Shown here: positions 32,966-44,574 of the stretch, piece after piece
How the letters are laid out: every line of letters starts with the position of its first letter
Numbering within the stretch: position 1 is the first letter of the stretch
Assembly: GCA_029747015.1 (NCBI GenBank)
Contig: JAKOGI010002189.1
Location: forward strand, 2,501-66,500
Direction: 5' to 3'
Length of the DNA: 64,000 nucleotides
Source: Carnegiea gigantea
Lineage: Eukaryota > Streptophyta > Magnoliopsida > Caryophyllales > Cactaceae
Made by a program: the position numbers and the translations under genes
Notes under the pieces: generated by a model
Database searches by the model: none
Told to the model about the DNA's origin: nothing
What the model saw: only the letters and a program-made list of their open reading frames with translations

Positions 32966-34330
32966 ATGGGGAAGAAGCAGACGACCTACAAGTGACCAGC
33001 CCCTAGAGAATCTTTCAACCCTGTATCAAAAAGGACAAGAGGAGCCAGAGCTCAGCAAGAATCCCTACCCAAGAACATCAACATAACATATCATATCCAT
33101 CCCTATCTTAATCTTGTAGTAGAGATCAAGAAGATGATGGTGAGGTAAACTACACATGTATTCTTGTAAAATACCCATACTCCTCATTCACAAAGTTTAA
33201 GGCAGACATATTTCCTTCCCTTGAAAACCGCACCTTTGTGATATGTGAGATCTTTGACTTAGATTTCTTCAAAAATAGTGGTTTAGCTTTTGTCCTAAGC
33301 TAGAGTCCATAGGATGTGAGAAAATCTTTTCATTGGGAAATAAGGTGTACCTCAAGTGTATGATGCTGTTTTATGTCAATCTTAAGAGAGATTTCTTTGA
33401 GGAAGATGTCTATTACTCTCCTTTAGTTAAAAGAGTTAAAATTGAGTTTACTATAAATGAGTTAAGGGAATGGCTAGGTATTAACTACTATAAGTGATGC
33501 AATATCTGCACTGTGCCTAAATTTAAAGCCACCAAGAAATTTCTAAAAAAGTACAACAAAATTAAAAAGGAGAGGGGTTTGCCCTATCTTGGTTTTTATT
33601 TAGAGGCTAGGATGTATCATCATTCGTATCTTGCTTCCCAATCAATTTTCTAGAGAAAACTCCAATGCTCAAGTCCTCACATTTCTATATCAAATTCTTA
33701 AGTTTTGTGAAGTCAATTTACTTGGAATGAATTTGTATTACATGGAGAATGTATCCATTGACCAAGTCAAAATGAACTTTCCCTTATCTTATGCTAACCT
33801 TCTCCCTCTTATCTTTAAGAAATTTAATGTTCTCCTCTAAGAAGAGGAACTTATTATAGAACCCTTCAAAATCATTAAGGAATCTACTCTGATTAATCTA
33901 AAGTATGAGAAGATTGAGGATAACTAGATAGATCCTGATGATTTTCCTGATAAAGATAAAGCCTCTAGCCAATTGTATAAAATCTCAAAGTTAGGACTCC
34001 ACACTGCCATTGAGACGCCAGATACTCTGATTGCTCTTCTTTAGAGTGAAATTTCATGACTAACTGCCATAGTCAATAGGATGAAATTCGAGGTGTCAAA
34101 GTTCAATGGTGTAAGTGCAGAAGTCCAAGCCCAAATAGCTTATCTAGAAGAAAAAGTGACGGTGTTGACGTTGTCAATAAGGAAGAATCTCTTAGGGGGT
34201 TAGACAATAAAATAGGTATCTCTATATGGGAGACTAAAGAAATTAAGGATCAGGAACCAAAGACTTTAACAAATCATATAAAGCACTCTGCCACCAAGCC
34301 ATCTGATCTTCATACCTTCCAGAAACTGCT
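32966..34330 (+). pseudogene. Sirevirus B env-like ORF, broken
   Basis: ATG at 32966 gives a basic opening (GKKQTTYK ... SKRTRGARAQQESL) like that of A1's extra ORF. The middle shows MLFYVNLKRDFFEEDVYYSP and VKIEFTINELREWLGINY, the 'putative plant transposon protein' pattern. Later parts are only fragments. The element then continues to 34576, where a long-LTR Gypsy interrupts it, and resumes at 61551. Confidence 0.55.
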
Positions 34331-34576
34331 CTTGCTTCTGGTGGTGTTCTTACTCTAAGCCCTTCAAAGTCCACCTCCACGCTTGTAGCTTTAACCTCCA
34401 AGAAATGATCACTCTTCCTTTCTTTCTTGAAGTTCCTCTTAAATCACTCCATTTAGGCCAGCATCTTTGAATTATAAAACAACCCCTCATAACTATAGTT
34501 ACCGTATTTTTATTCCTCTTTGTTTTTTCTTTGTAATTATAATTTTGCTTTAAGTTGGACTTTTATAGCCCTGGTA
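34331..34576 (+). other. Sirevirus B noncoding 3' region, left half
   Basis: Noncoding sequence after the env-like ORF, ending in TGGTA (34572-34576), the probable target duplication of the Gypsy insertion. Confidence 0.5.
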
Positions 34577-34829
34577 TGTAACATCCCACCTAAAGGATGG
34601 AGCTATGTCGCTATCGTGGATGCTCAATTGGAAGCACCTACAAGGCTCCTTAAGCCCCTTAACCTTAGTTAACTTATTAGAAATGAGTGCAGTAGACGTC
34701 TTAAATATAATTTGGTCAAATCATGCATCCTCATTCGTATTCATGCCATGTTTATAAAGTCTTGCATATTTACAAGCAAAATACATCAATTTATGTCATT
34801 ACAAGGTATACTGGATAACTTAAACATCC
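34577..34829 (-). repeat. 3' LTR of long-LTR element, piece 1
   Basis: Starts TGTAACATCCC and aligns with 48923-49175 (shared blocks near 'ctttaagc', 'cttgcatatttaca', 'aaatacatcaatttatgtc', 'ctggataacttaaac'). Broken off at 34829 by the Athila insertion. Confidence 0.8.
34825..34829. repeat. CATCC target duplication, left copy (Athila)
   Basis: CATCC here and at 46012-46016, immediately outside the two Athila LTRs. Confidence 0.9.
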
Positions 34830-36251
34830 TATTAAACCAGAAATTATGATATTCTATATCCTTCTATTATCTATTATTTGCTCAAAATAAATTAGTAGAT
34901 TAGACTTTTAATGTACTTTTGTTTATTTTGTAGGAATTGAAAAATTTGGAAAAATAAACAACTTGCTCAAGGGTTAGGTCAAGAGAAAAGCAAAGAAAGA
35001 AAAGAAAGAGAAGCACAGCGACCCAAGCAAGAACCGAGCCCAATCGTCCCTCTCCCCCCGTCGGGCCTGCTCTTACTCTCTCCTTTCTCTATTTCGCTCG
35101 GCCTCTCACCCCCCAGACCTCGGCCCAAGCTCCCCTTTGCCCTCCTCCTCCTTCTTCCCATTTTCTATCCTTCTCCTCACTAACGCGCAAGGCCCAGTCC
35201 GTGACCTGCCTCCCCCTTTTCTCTTTTCTTTTCCCTGCCTTCGTTTTCCCTCAGCCCAGCCTGCTCCCTTGTTTCATTTAGTTTGGGCATGCGTGCTGTA
35301 CGTGAGCTTCATTTCCCCCATCCCTGTCTTCTTCTTCTTCTTCTTCTTCTTCTTCTTCTTCTTCTTCTTCTTCTTCTTCTTCTTCTTCTTTATTTCTCAA
35401 TCTAGAAAACACCAAAAAAATAGAACAAGGCAGTTGCTTCGTCTTCCCACTCCCCCGGCTCCTTGACCATTTTTTTCCCTCTCTCTCTTCATCATTTACT
35501 CTTCCATTATCACCATTATCAAGCTGACCGTTACAAAAATTGGACAAGGCTTAATTGGGGATTAAGGAAGCAATAAAGAGGGGAGAAGGGCTATGGTTTT
35601 CAGGACTAAAAAGGAAGGTTCAAAGGCAGAGGATTAAGGAGGATAGAAGCAGAGAGAGTAGGGTAGTCCTCATTTTTTGTTTTCCATTTGGTTTTTTTTT
35701 GTTTTTTTCGATTGCAGATACATTCTCAGAAACTCATGTAAATCAATTTAAAGCTAGTTCAATTCTAGTGAGATTTTTCAGTTTATTTTAGATTTGGATT
35801 TGCTGGAGTGAATGTGACTTTGGATATTGCGTTGCTTTGCAGTTCTGATTCAATTTCCATCTTATTGAGTTTACATCCGTTGTTGCTAGGATTCTTCCTT
35901 GTGGCTCGCGGTTGCTAAACGTGTCTGATTCTCCTTTCTAAACTCGGTTCAGGCCCAGATTTTGCAATTTCTAAACGTTTTCATTACTTGTTGTCTAACC
36001 TTAGAATTTTTAAAAGATTGAACATATGCAGTGAGTTTAATTTAGTAAAAAAATTGCTTTCATTGTTATTGTCACTTGGTTGAGGAGCTGTGATTAGTAG
36101 AGTTTGGTTAAAATAACTTACTTATTTGTCATTGTTTAATATAGTTTAGTACAAGTTACTTTATCAATTAGAATCCTAATTACATTGCCATCCATGAGGA
36201 CGACATCTCAAGTGCTACAACAAACAACCATGCGCTTGCATATTTACAACA
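34830..36251 (+). repeat. Athila 5' LTR
   Basis: Starts TATTAAAC where the 3' LTR has TGTTAAAC, and ends TTACAACA. Contains a (CTT)21 tract absent from the other LTR. Confidence 0.9.
35328..35390 (+). repeat. (CTT)21 microsatellite in Athila 5' LTR
   Basis: Twenty-one perfect CTT units (63 bp). The matching place in the 3' LTR (about 45126-45140) has only an impure short stretch. Confidence 0.92.
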
Positions 36252-36253
36252 GG

Positions 36254-36275
36254 TTTTTGGTGCTGTTATCGGGGA
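36254..36275 (+). promoter_or_regulatory. Athila primer binding motif, degenerate
   Basis: The sequence after the LTR resembles the 'TTTTTGGCGCCGTTGCCGGG' signature of Athila/Tat elements with several transitions. Confidence 0.6.
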
Positions 36276-37074
36276 TGAGTTTCTGAAGTTTGGTTTCGTC
36301 GAGTTGTAGTTTAGTTATTTGAGTCGTTGAGTCGTTTTTGTATTTTTGGTTTTTGATTAGCTTAATTTAGATTATTTCTGGTTTCCAATTTCAGTAGTTT
36401 TTGATTTTGTTTTTATTTTTGTTTTGGGATCAATTTAATATGACTTTTAGTGTCTATTTTACTGCTTAAAAAATAGTAGTAACGGATCTGTTAAAGTTGT
36501 ACAGGAACAGAGAAGAAAAAAGCATAATAGAATCATTCTAGTGCAGGATTTTCCAGCATTTCAATTACTGTTTGAATTTTTTGGAGCAGTCCCAGCCATA
36601 TTTTTTGGGCGTTGATATTTTTTATCGATTCATCATGATTTTTAGAGTCTGTTTGAGTTTTTCTGGAATTTTTGGGACTGTGTGAAATTTTCTGTGATTT
36701 TTGGAACTAATTTTCTGCCCAGTTTAGGGATAGAAAAAACTTGAAAAAAAATATGTTGATATTCCTTGTGATTGTGTTGAATTTACTGTGTATAGAGTTA
36801 TAATGTTCAGAGTTCTTTCTCGGTTTTAATTTTATTCTTAGATTAGGCTTGTTTCGGTTTTAGTCTATGTTCTATCTTCTTTTAGTTTATTTGTGTTTTT
36901 GTTTTCATTTTATTTCTAGGATTGGATCACTTTCTGTTTTTATTTTGTTTTCAGGCTTGATTCACTTTTTCATTTTGTTTTAAAGGAAAAAAAATTAGAA
37001 AAATCAAAAATCCAATAAAAAATTGAAAAGTAAAAGACCAAAAAGATATCTTTTGGTGAGGGTATGGGATTTAC
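36276..37074 (+). other. Athila 5' untranslated region
   Basis: T-rich noncoding leader with 'ttttgg/ttttgtttt' monotony and no frame of note. A long leader before gag is usual for Athila. Confidence 0.6.
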
Positions 37075-39065
37075 ATGACTGGTTGGATTAGAAACCTTGA
37101 AAATAGTAGACTTGTTAGTAGTGAACCTGACCTTAACCTAGAACTCGAACCTGAGCCCAAGCCTCAGCTAGAATTATAAGAAATTACACAAGAAAGATCT
37201 TTGAGCGATATTTTTTATCTTCCTAGGACTGCTCTGCCATCCTATTTTACTATACCTGATCTACGATTGAATGTGACTTTCAAGTTGAGACTTCACTGTA
37301 CACAAATGCTCTACAAATTCACGAGTTTAGAAGATGCATATTTGTTTTTGAGTGAATTCAAAAAAGTGCGTTCTATGATGCATTTTTCTAATATCCCTAT
37401 TGATGTTGTGCGAATGAAATTATTTCTTTTACTTTGAAAGATTATACTAAACGTTGGATATATGGCTTAGCTGCTAATTCTATTACTTCTTGACATATTT
37501 TGTTAGATTGTTCTTAAGAAAATATTTTCCCAATATCGAGATTGTTAAGCTAAGCAACGAAATCAATCAATTTGTACAACTAGATAGGGAATCATTTTGG
37601 AAATACTTTAATAGGTTTAAAAATTTGTTGGCCCAGTGTCCCCATCATGGGTTAGACCAAGCACATTTGTGCTAAATTATCTATAAAGGACTTGACCAAC
37701 AGACTAGAGCCATGTTAGAGTCCATGTGTCGAGGTGGCTTTCTTTCTAAGAGCACCACTGCTGCTTAGGAATTTTTAGAGGACTTAGCAGAGAAAACCAT
37801 GCAATGGAAAACCAGTCACAATGACAGTCTAAGTTAGAGGCTAGCAAGGGGTGGGTTGTATTCTATCTCTGATGTGAGTCACTTAGAGTCTAAGATTGCT
37901 ATGTTAGATAATATGTTGAAGGGGTTGTCTCGCTAGATTGTCCCGATATCTCAGGCTTCTATGGTGTCATATTCTCATTGTCAGGCCTTACATCATTCTT
38001 TGAGTGCTTATCCTTATTTTGCTCACCAGTTAGCAACAAGATAGGAGCAAGTGAGTATGGCCTTTCAGAGACCTAAGAATAATCCCTTTTCCCTTATTAC
38101 AATCTAGGGTGGAGAAATCACCCTAACTTTTCTTAGAGTAGAGGACCAAATGCTGCGGTCCCTAACCCTCAACCTAGAGTGTTTCCTGGAAACAAATCCC
38201 AGCCCATCTCCTATACCTCTAATTCTTTTCATAAACTGACTTTTTCAGGTGTGCCCAATGCACCTAAACCTTCATCTCTTGTAGCTTAAGTTTCAACCTT
38301 CCTGGTTATACTAACATTGATAAAATTGAGAGGAGAATTAATAGTATTGTGGAGAGAATGATTAACACTAATATGCAAAGAATAATGAGAATGATGACTT
38401 AATAGTTTTCCCAGTTAGCATCATCTTCTAGAGGGCCAGATACATTTCCAAGTCAACCTGAGGTGAACCCTAAGGATCAAGCCTCTTCTTCTAGTGCTAA
38501 TCCTAGCAAGCCTGTGAGGAAAGTGAATGTAGTTATATCTCTTCGATCTGATCGAGAGATTGATAACTAAGTGAGAAATCCTAATGAACCCTGCATGTAT
38601 CCTTACCAATTCTTTCAAAATAATTCTCCCTCTTCTTCTTCTATAGAAACTGGTTTATCCAGTAACTGATGGGATGCTACTAATCATGTCCCCAATGATT
38701 CTAACAATCCTCTTCCTTCTAAGTCACCTTCTGACAAGACAGAGCCTAAAGAGAAAGATTCCCCTGATTCTGTGGATTCTTCACCTCCTAAGGATTCTTC
38801 TTCTTCTCCTTTTACTGAGAAAGTCCATAAGCTTTCAACCTTCTTTTCCTTATAGGCTTAAAAAGAAAGATGAAGTTCATGTTGAGAAAATGAGGGAGAC
38901 ATTCTCTCAAGTCAAAATCAACATTCTTTCACTCGATGCTATTCAGCAGATGCCTCCATATGCTAAATTTTTAAAGGATCTATATACAACCAAAAGAGCT
39001 ACTAGTGCCCCTAAGAAGGCTTTCTTATCCTCTAGCGTTAGTTCTATCCTTTTTCATCAAATCTA
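37075..39065 (+). pseudogene. Athila gag, broken
   Basis: ATG at 37075 shares its frame with LPRTALPSYFTIPD (37201 on). FLRKYFPNIEIVKLSNEINQ, FVQLDRESFWKYFNRFKNLL and CPHHGLDQAHLC, then IIYKGLDQQTRAMLE, are the signature of Athila/Tat gag. A Ser/Pro-rich stretch follows near 38620-38830. TAG stops occur repeatedly, for example after 'TTAA' in the EFLEDLAEKT segment near 37767. No clear CCHC knuckle was seen. Confidence 0.82.
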
Positions 39066-39800
39066 AGTGAAAGACAAAGACCCCAGTTGCCCTACCATTT
39101 CTATAGTTATAGGGGACCAGCTTATTCATAGAGCTTTACTTGATTTAGGGACGAATGTCAATTTGATACCCTCTGAGTATGAGAGGCTAGGGTTAGGTGA
39201 GCTAAAGCCTACCAAGATGGTTATTCAATTAGCTAATAGATCAACGAGGTTACCTAGGGGTATATTAAAGATGTGCTAGTTAGAGTGGGTGAATTCATTT
39301 ACCTTGGGGATTTTGTTGTGATTGAAACTGAGACGGTGTCCAATGGAGCTAGTCAAGTCCCTGTGATTTTAGGCATCCTTTCTTGACCACTACCAATGCC
39401 CTTATTAATTACAGGAATGGTATGGTGAGACTGTCTTTTGGTAAAATAACCTTAGAATTGAACATCTTTAACGTGCAGAGACATCCTTCTGGTTTTGATG
39501 ATATTGGGTTTTTTACTCTTAACTAGGTAGAAGATTCTGCATTCAATGACGATTTTGATGATATTTTTGCTGCTGAGTGTGAGTCATTTCTTGTGGATGA
39601 TAAGCCTGAATATGATATGTTTGAATTTGATTACTTGTATTCTGCTATTGACTGTCTGCTTACTACTGATTCTGAATCTGCTCCTGAGTCTATGTCCCCT
39701 CCTATTCTTGAATTAAAACCTCTTCATAACTCTCTTAAGTATTCATATCTAGGACTCCATGAATTATTTCCTGTCATTATTGCATCGGATCTAGACCAGG
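39066..39800 (+). pseudogene. Athila protease region, broken
   Basis: IGDQLIHRALLDLGTNVNLI then YERLGLGELKPTKMVIQLAN and RSTRLPRGI match the Athila retroviral-type protease, with DLGTNVNL where the active site DLGA(S)VNL is expected. The following VIETETVSN, VPVILG and LSFGKITLELNIFN segments are also typical. Stops and frame changes are present. Confidence 0.8.
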
Positions 39801-39849
39801 ACTAAGAGGACAAACTGATTGCCCTACTTAGAGAGAACAAGGATGCTAT

Positions 39850-40640
39850 AGTTGGACTTTAGGGGATATCAAGTTCATTAGTCCCTACATTGTGCAACAT
39901 AGAATTCATTTGGACGACAATGCGAAGCCCTAGACTGTCAAAGGTGTTCGAATCCAATCTTGCAGGAAGTAGTTAGAAAGGAAGTACTAAAGTGGTTAGA
40001 CCATAGGATTATTTATTCCATTGCTAATAGTGAGTGAGTTAGCCCTATCTAAGCTGTTCTTAAGAAGACCAGTATTACCATGACTAGAAATGACAAGAAT
40101 GAGTTAGTCCCTACTCAAGTCCAATCTGGGTGGCATGTGTGTATAGATTATAGGAAATTGAATGCTACCACTAGAAAAGACAATTTTCCCTTCCATTCTT
40201 AGACCAAATGCTAGAGAGGTTGGCTGGACATTCCTTCTATTGCTTTTTAGATGGATATTCTAGCTATACTTAGATCTCTATTGCTCTTGACGATCAGGAG
40301 AAGATTACTTTCACCTATCCATTTGGGACTTATGCCTTTAGAAGAATGCCTTTTGGACTATGTAATGCCCCTGCTACCTTTCAGAGGTGTATGATTTCTA
40401 TTTTCACGAATTTAGTTAAGTAATGCATGAAAATTTTCATGGATGACTTTTCTGTGTTTGGGTCTTCCTTTGATGATTGTCTGCTTAATTTAAAAGAAGT
40501 GTTGGAAAGTTATATGGAGAAATACTTGACTTTAAATTGGGAGAAACGTCAATTCATGGTTTAAAAGAGGATAGTCTTAGGCCACATTATTTCTAAAGAT
40601 GGAATTAAGGTAGATAAGGCTAAGACTTATTTTTTATCTT
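39850..40640 (+). pseudogene. Athila reverse transcriptase, broken
   Basis: Readable blocks are VRKEVLKWLDHRIIYSIA, GWHVCIDYRKLNATTRKDNF, YPFGTYAFRRMPFGLCNAPA and TFQRCM, IFMDDFSVFG with the catalytic FMDD at 40436-40447 still intact, and LGHIISKDGIKVDKAK. Multiple TAG codons interrupt the frame (four within about 90 bases near 40200-40270). Confidence 0.88.
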
Positions 40641-41250
40641 CCCCCTCCTACTTGTGTGAAAGAGGTGAGGTCTTTCTTTGGACATGCTGGCTTCTATCAT
40701 CATTTCATTAAAGACTTTAGTAAGATAGTGAAGCTCTTGACAAACCTATTAGCTAAAGATGTGCCTTTCCACTTCTCTGAGGAGTGTTTTGTGGCATTTA
40801 CTAAGTTTAAGGAGGCCTTAACCTCTGCTCCCGTTCTTCATCCTCCCATCTGGGGAGAACCATTTGAGTTGATGTGTGACGTATCTAATTATACTATTGG
40901 GGTTGTTCTAGAATAGCGTGTTGATAAAAACCTCATATTATTTACTATGCTAGTTACACTCTGAATGACGCTTAACTGAACTATACTGTTATAGAGAAGA
41001 ATTCTTGACTGTGATCTTTGGTTTTCAGAAGTTTAGACCTTATCTGATTGGGTCTTAGGTGATTGTCTATACTGTCACTCTGCTCTTAAGCACCTTCTTT
41101 CTAAGAAGGATGCTAAGCCTAGACTTGTGAGATGAATCCTACTTTTATAAGTGTTTGATTGCAGATTAGGGATAAGAAAGGTTTTGAGAACTTTGTGGCT
41201 GACCATCTCTCTAGGATTCTTTGTGATGGAGAGAGTAAGTCAAGTATTTC
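40641..41250 (+). pseudogene. Athila RNase H, broken
   Basis: EVRSFFGHAGFYHHFIKDFS, FTKFKEALTSAPVLHPPIWG, FELMCDVSNYTIGVVLE then a stop, later DKKGFENFVADHLSRI, in the standard order of Gypsy elements. Confidence 0.82.
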
Positions 41251-42733
41251 TGAATACTTCCCTGATGAGCAATTATATGCTATCCACCCTGATCTTTAGT
41301 ATGCTGACGTTATGAACTACCTAGTTTCTGGTAGGATCCTTGAGGGTTAGATTAAGAATGATAGAGATAGGTTCTTTCACCTCATGAAATTCTTTATTTG
41401 GAATGGTCCTTACTTATTTAAGTACTGTTTTGACCAAGTTTTTAGGAAGTGTATTCCTGACAATGAGGTGAGGAGTGTCCTTTCTTTCTATTATGACTAG
41501 GTATATGGGGGCCATTTTAGTGGGAGGAACATTGCAATCAAAGTTCTTCAATTTAGGTTCTATTGGTTGACTTTATTTAGGGATACTTTTGAATACTATA
41601 AGAGTTGCCCTAGGAGCCAACTACTGAGTAGAATAAGTACAAGAAATATGATACCACTTAATCGCATCATTATGGTGGAGATTTTCAATGTTTGTGGTAT
41701 AGATTTCATGGGGTCATTTTCATTATCTTTTGGGAATAGGTACATTTTATTAGCTGTGGATTATGTTTCTAAGTTGGTTGAAGCCATCCCTTCTGGGACC
41801 AATGATGCCAAGGTGGTTGTGAAGTTCCTTAGGGAGAATATCTCTGCTCGATTTAGCATATGCCCTGAGCTATCATTAGTGATTAGGGTACCCACTTTAA
41901 TAACAGGTCTTTTGATGCCTTACTGAGGAGGTACCCTATAGTCCATAGGCTTTCGGTTGTGAAGTTCCTTAGGGAGAATATCTCTGCTCGATTTAGCATA
42001 TGCCCTGAGCTATCATTAGTGATTAGGGTACCCACTTTAATAACAGGTCTTTTGATGCCTTACTGAGGAGGTACCCTATAGTCCATAGGCTTTCTACCAT
42101 TTATCATCCCAAACTAGTAACCAGGTTGAAGTGTCTAATCGACAAATTAAGCAGATTCTAGAGAAGAATGTGAGCAGAAATAGGAAAGATTTGGCCGACA
42201 AGCTCGTAAATACTCTTTGGCCGTATAGGACGACTTTCAAAACTCCCTTCGGTATATCACCCTATAGGGTGGTTTATGGTAAGCCTTATCATCTCCTGTT
42301 GAGATAGAGCATATAGCCTGGTGGGCCATTAAAATGCTCAATTATGACTTGATTGAAGCTAGTGAGGAGCAAAGATTGCAACCGAGTGAACTTGAGGAGA
42401 TATGAACTGAGGATTATGAGAGTGCTCAATCTTAAAAAGAGAGGGCTAAGTTGTTTCATAACAAACATATATTTAGGAAAGAGTTTACCCCGGGAATAAA
42501 AGTACTCTTATATGATTCTAAGCTCTATTTGTTTCCACATAAATTGAGGTTCCAATGGATGGGTCCCTACATTATTTCACATGTTTTTCCCTATGGTGTA
42601 GTTAAAATTCAGGATCCTCATTGTGGTACTAGATTCGAAGTGAATGGTCAACGATTGGAGCAATTTTTGCAGTTTTCGAATACAAAAGATATGGAGTGTC
42701 TCATACTCCGCGAGCCGAGTCATGATAAGTGAT
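41251..42733 (+). pseudogene. Athila integrase, broken and internally duplicated
   Basis: A zinc-binding-like part (about 41500-41640) is followed by the core: VCGIDFMGSFSLSFGNRYIL and AVDYVSKLVEAIPSGTNDAK. A 140-bp perfect duplication (41815-42094) then breaks the core. The C-terminal part reads NKHIFRKEFTPGIKVLLYDS, LRFQWMGPYIISHVFPYGVV and FEVNGQRLEQFL, closing before TGA at 42730. Confidence 0.85.
41815..42094 (+). repeat. 140-bp identical tandem duplication in Athila integrase
   Basis: 41815-41954 and 41955-42094 read identically by eye. As 140 is not a multiple of three it shifts the frame. Confidence 0.92.
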
Positions 42734-44574
42734 TAAGCTTCTAAGATAGCTTGGGTGTACTTAGCACCTGACCTGATTTGCTTGAAAGTTCTTTCCTTCA
42801 TTTCTCTTTTTCTCATTTTTCTTTTCTTTTATTTTTGTATAGTTAGCTGCTTTTCTTTCTCTTTTGTGTATATATGTTGTACATTTGTTTTGAAGTCATG
42901 TCCTTTTGTTTTGAGTCTTATTTTTCTTTTTGTATAATTGTTTTCGTTTTGAGTTTCTATGTTGTATATTTCTTTCACTCCCAATGACAACATTGGTTGA
43001 TTTAGTTTTGGGGGTGGGGAAACTTTGTCTCAAATTTTTTTTTAAAAATTAAAAGAATATTCGAAAATCCAAAAAGAGTTTTGTTTTGTTTTGGGGAATA
43101 TATGTGCAATTCTAATTGACTATGTTCTCTTGTACCCTTAGCATTAGGTTGTGCATAGATGTGGTGTACATTGATTGAACTTTGTCCAACTTGTAATGTT
43201 TGTATACGATCCTAACTGCCAACATTATTTCTAAGCAGGCTTGACTTTAGTAGATGAACCTATGAGATTTTGCGCCTTAAAGACTAATTTATCAGTTTTA
43301 GTCCCACATTTTTCTTTTATATGTGTGTCTCTTCCATGATTACATCTTTAGAACTTGCCTTGATTCTCTTTGAAATCACATTTAGCATGCGTATTATGAT
43401 AATATGATCAAGGCATTCATTCAGTTTGTGAGCTACATAGCTAAATTGCCACCCTTGTGTTGAATGCTTACCCTTTGCCAACCCCTTTGAGCTTTGACCT
43501 TTTTGTTGTGAATTCTTCATTTTAACCCTTGGCCAAAACACATTTCCTACCAAAGCCAAGATTAGTGGTACAACACTTCATCATTTGTTGGGTAGCCTTC
43601 AGATATTTTGGGTAAATGGTTGATGATTTTGATTATGTATGGGGATTTATCATTATGACCATATGGAATTTGAATTGTATTACTTTTAGACATGTCATTT
43701 ATTCATTCTCTTAATGAAAAAAAGGAACGAAAGCAAGAAAAACAAAATGAAAAAAATAGAAGAAAAAGAATGAAGGAAACAAAAGTTGAAACAAAATATC
43801 AAAGATTCCAAGAAGAGTTGTGAATAAGAATGTTTGGCATGAATGTTGTCATTATATATACTCATTTCCAATGGTCCAATTTTATGGGGTGTGTTCTTAT
43901 TTTGTTGTAAGTTTTGGGGGAGGCTGTGATTATTACAGTTGATATAAGTGTTGGTTGCTCATTAGCTATGACTTTTAGCTCCTTATTTCCCAAATTATAT
44001 GTCCCTCTCTTACCTCTTAATTGTATCCTCGTTACAGCCCAAAAAGTCCTCTTGATTATTGTCTTCCATATTGCATTTTAGTGGTAGAGAATTGAGAATA
44101 TAGTGGAACTTGTTATATTTTAAACACATGAGCGGGAGTGTTTAACATTTTCCTAAAGTGAGGTCCTACCAGTTGAGTTTGTATATAATTTCTAAGTGGG
44201 GTGAAATATTGTGTGTAGATGTCATCAGTGGGGATTAAAAATTTTTTGATGCGTACATTGTATTTATATGCAATCTAATGCTTAGGTTGCTTGAGAGATG
44301 TAGTTGATTAGAATGCGTATATATTTTTCCTCGTGTTATATTTATGAGTTTTTGAAATAGAAAAAAATTTTCAAGATTTTATGGGTACATATTCTGCAAA
44401 CCTTCACGAGACCTTACTCATCTACTAGGGATAGCCTAAGGGTTTAAACAGCTTGTTGTACATGCTAAGTGCAACCGTGATTCCTACGAAAGTGAGTTAG
44501 GATTTTATTTTCTGTTCCTGGGATTTTTTATTCTATTTTACTTGAGACGAGCAAAATTTAGGCGTAGGGGTATT
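42734..44574 (+). other. Athila noncoding 3' region
   Basis: No gene. Contains T-rich sequence, the purine motifs TTTTGGGGGTGGGG (about 43005) and TTTTGGGGGAGG (about 43912), an A/G-rich patch (43705-43800), and GGCGTAGGGGTATT just before the 3' LTR. Confidence 0.6.

Noticed and set aside
32715..33086. 123-codon frame with two hydrophobic stretches, suggestive of a membrane protein
   Set aside because: It lies in the spacer between Sirevirus B pol and its env-like ORF and overlaps the better-supported env-like start at 32966 in another frame. T-rich DNA gives hydrophobic residues by chance.
35278..35547. minus-strand frame with a run of about 21 glutamates
   Set aside because: It is only the translation of the (CTT)21 microsatellite in the Athila LTR.
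43705..43800. A/G-rich stretch as a polypurine tract or satellite
   Set aside because: It is too long and impure, and lies about 800 bp before the LTR; likely simple low-complexity sequence.
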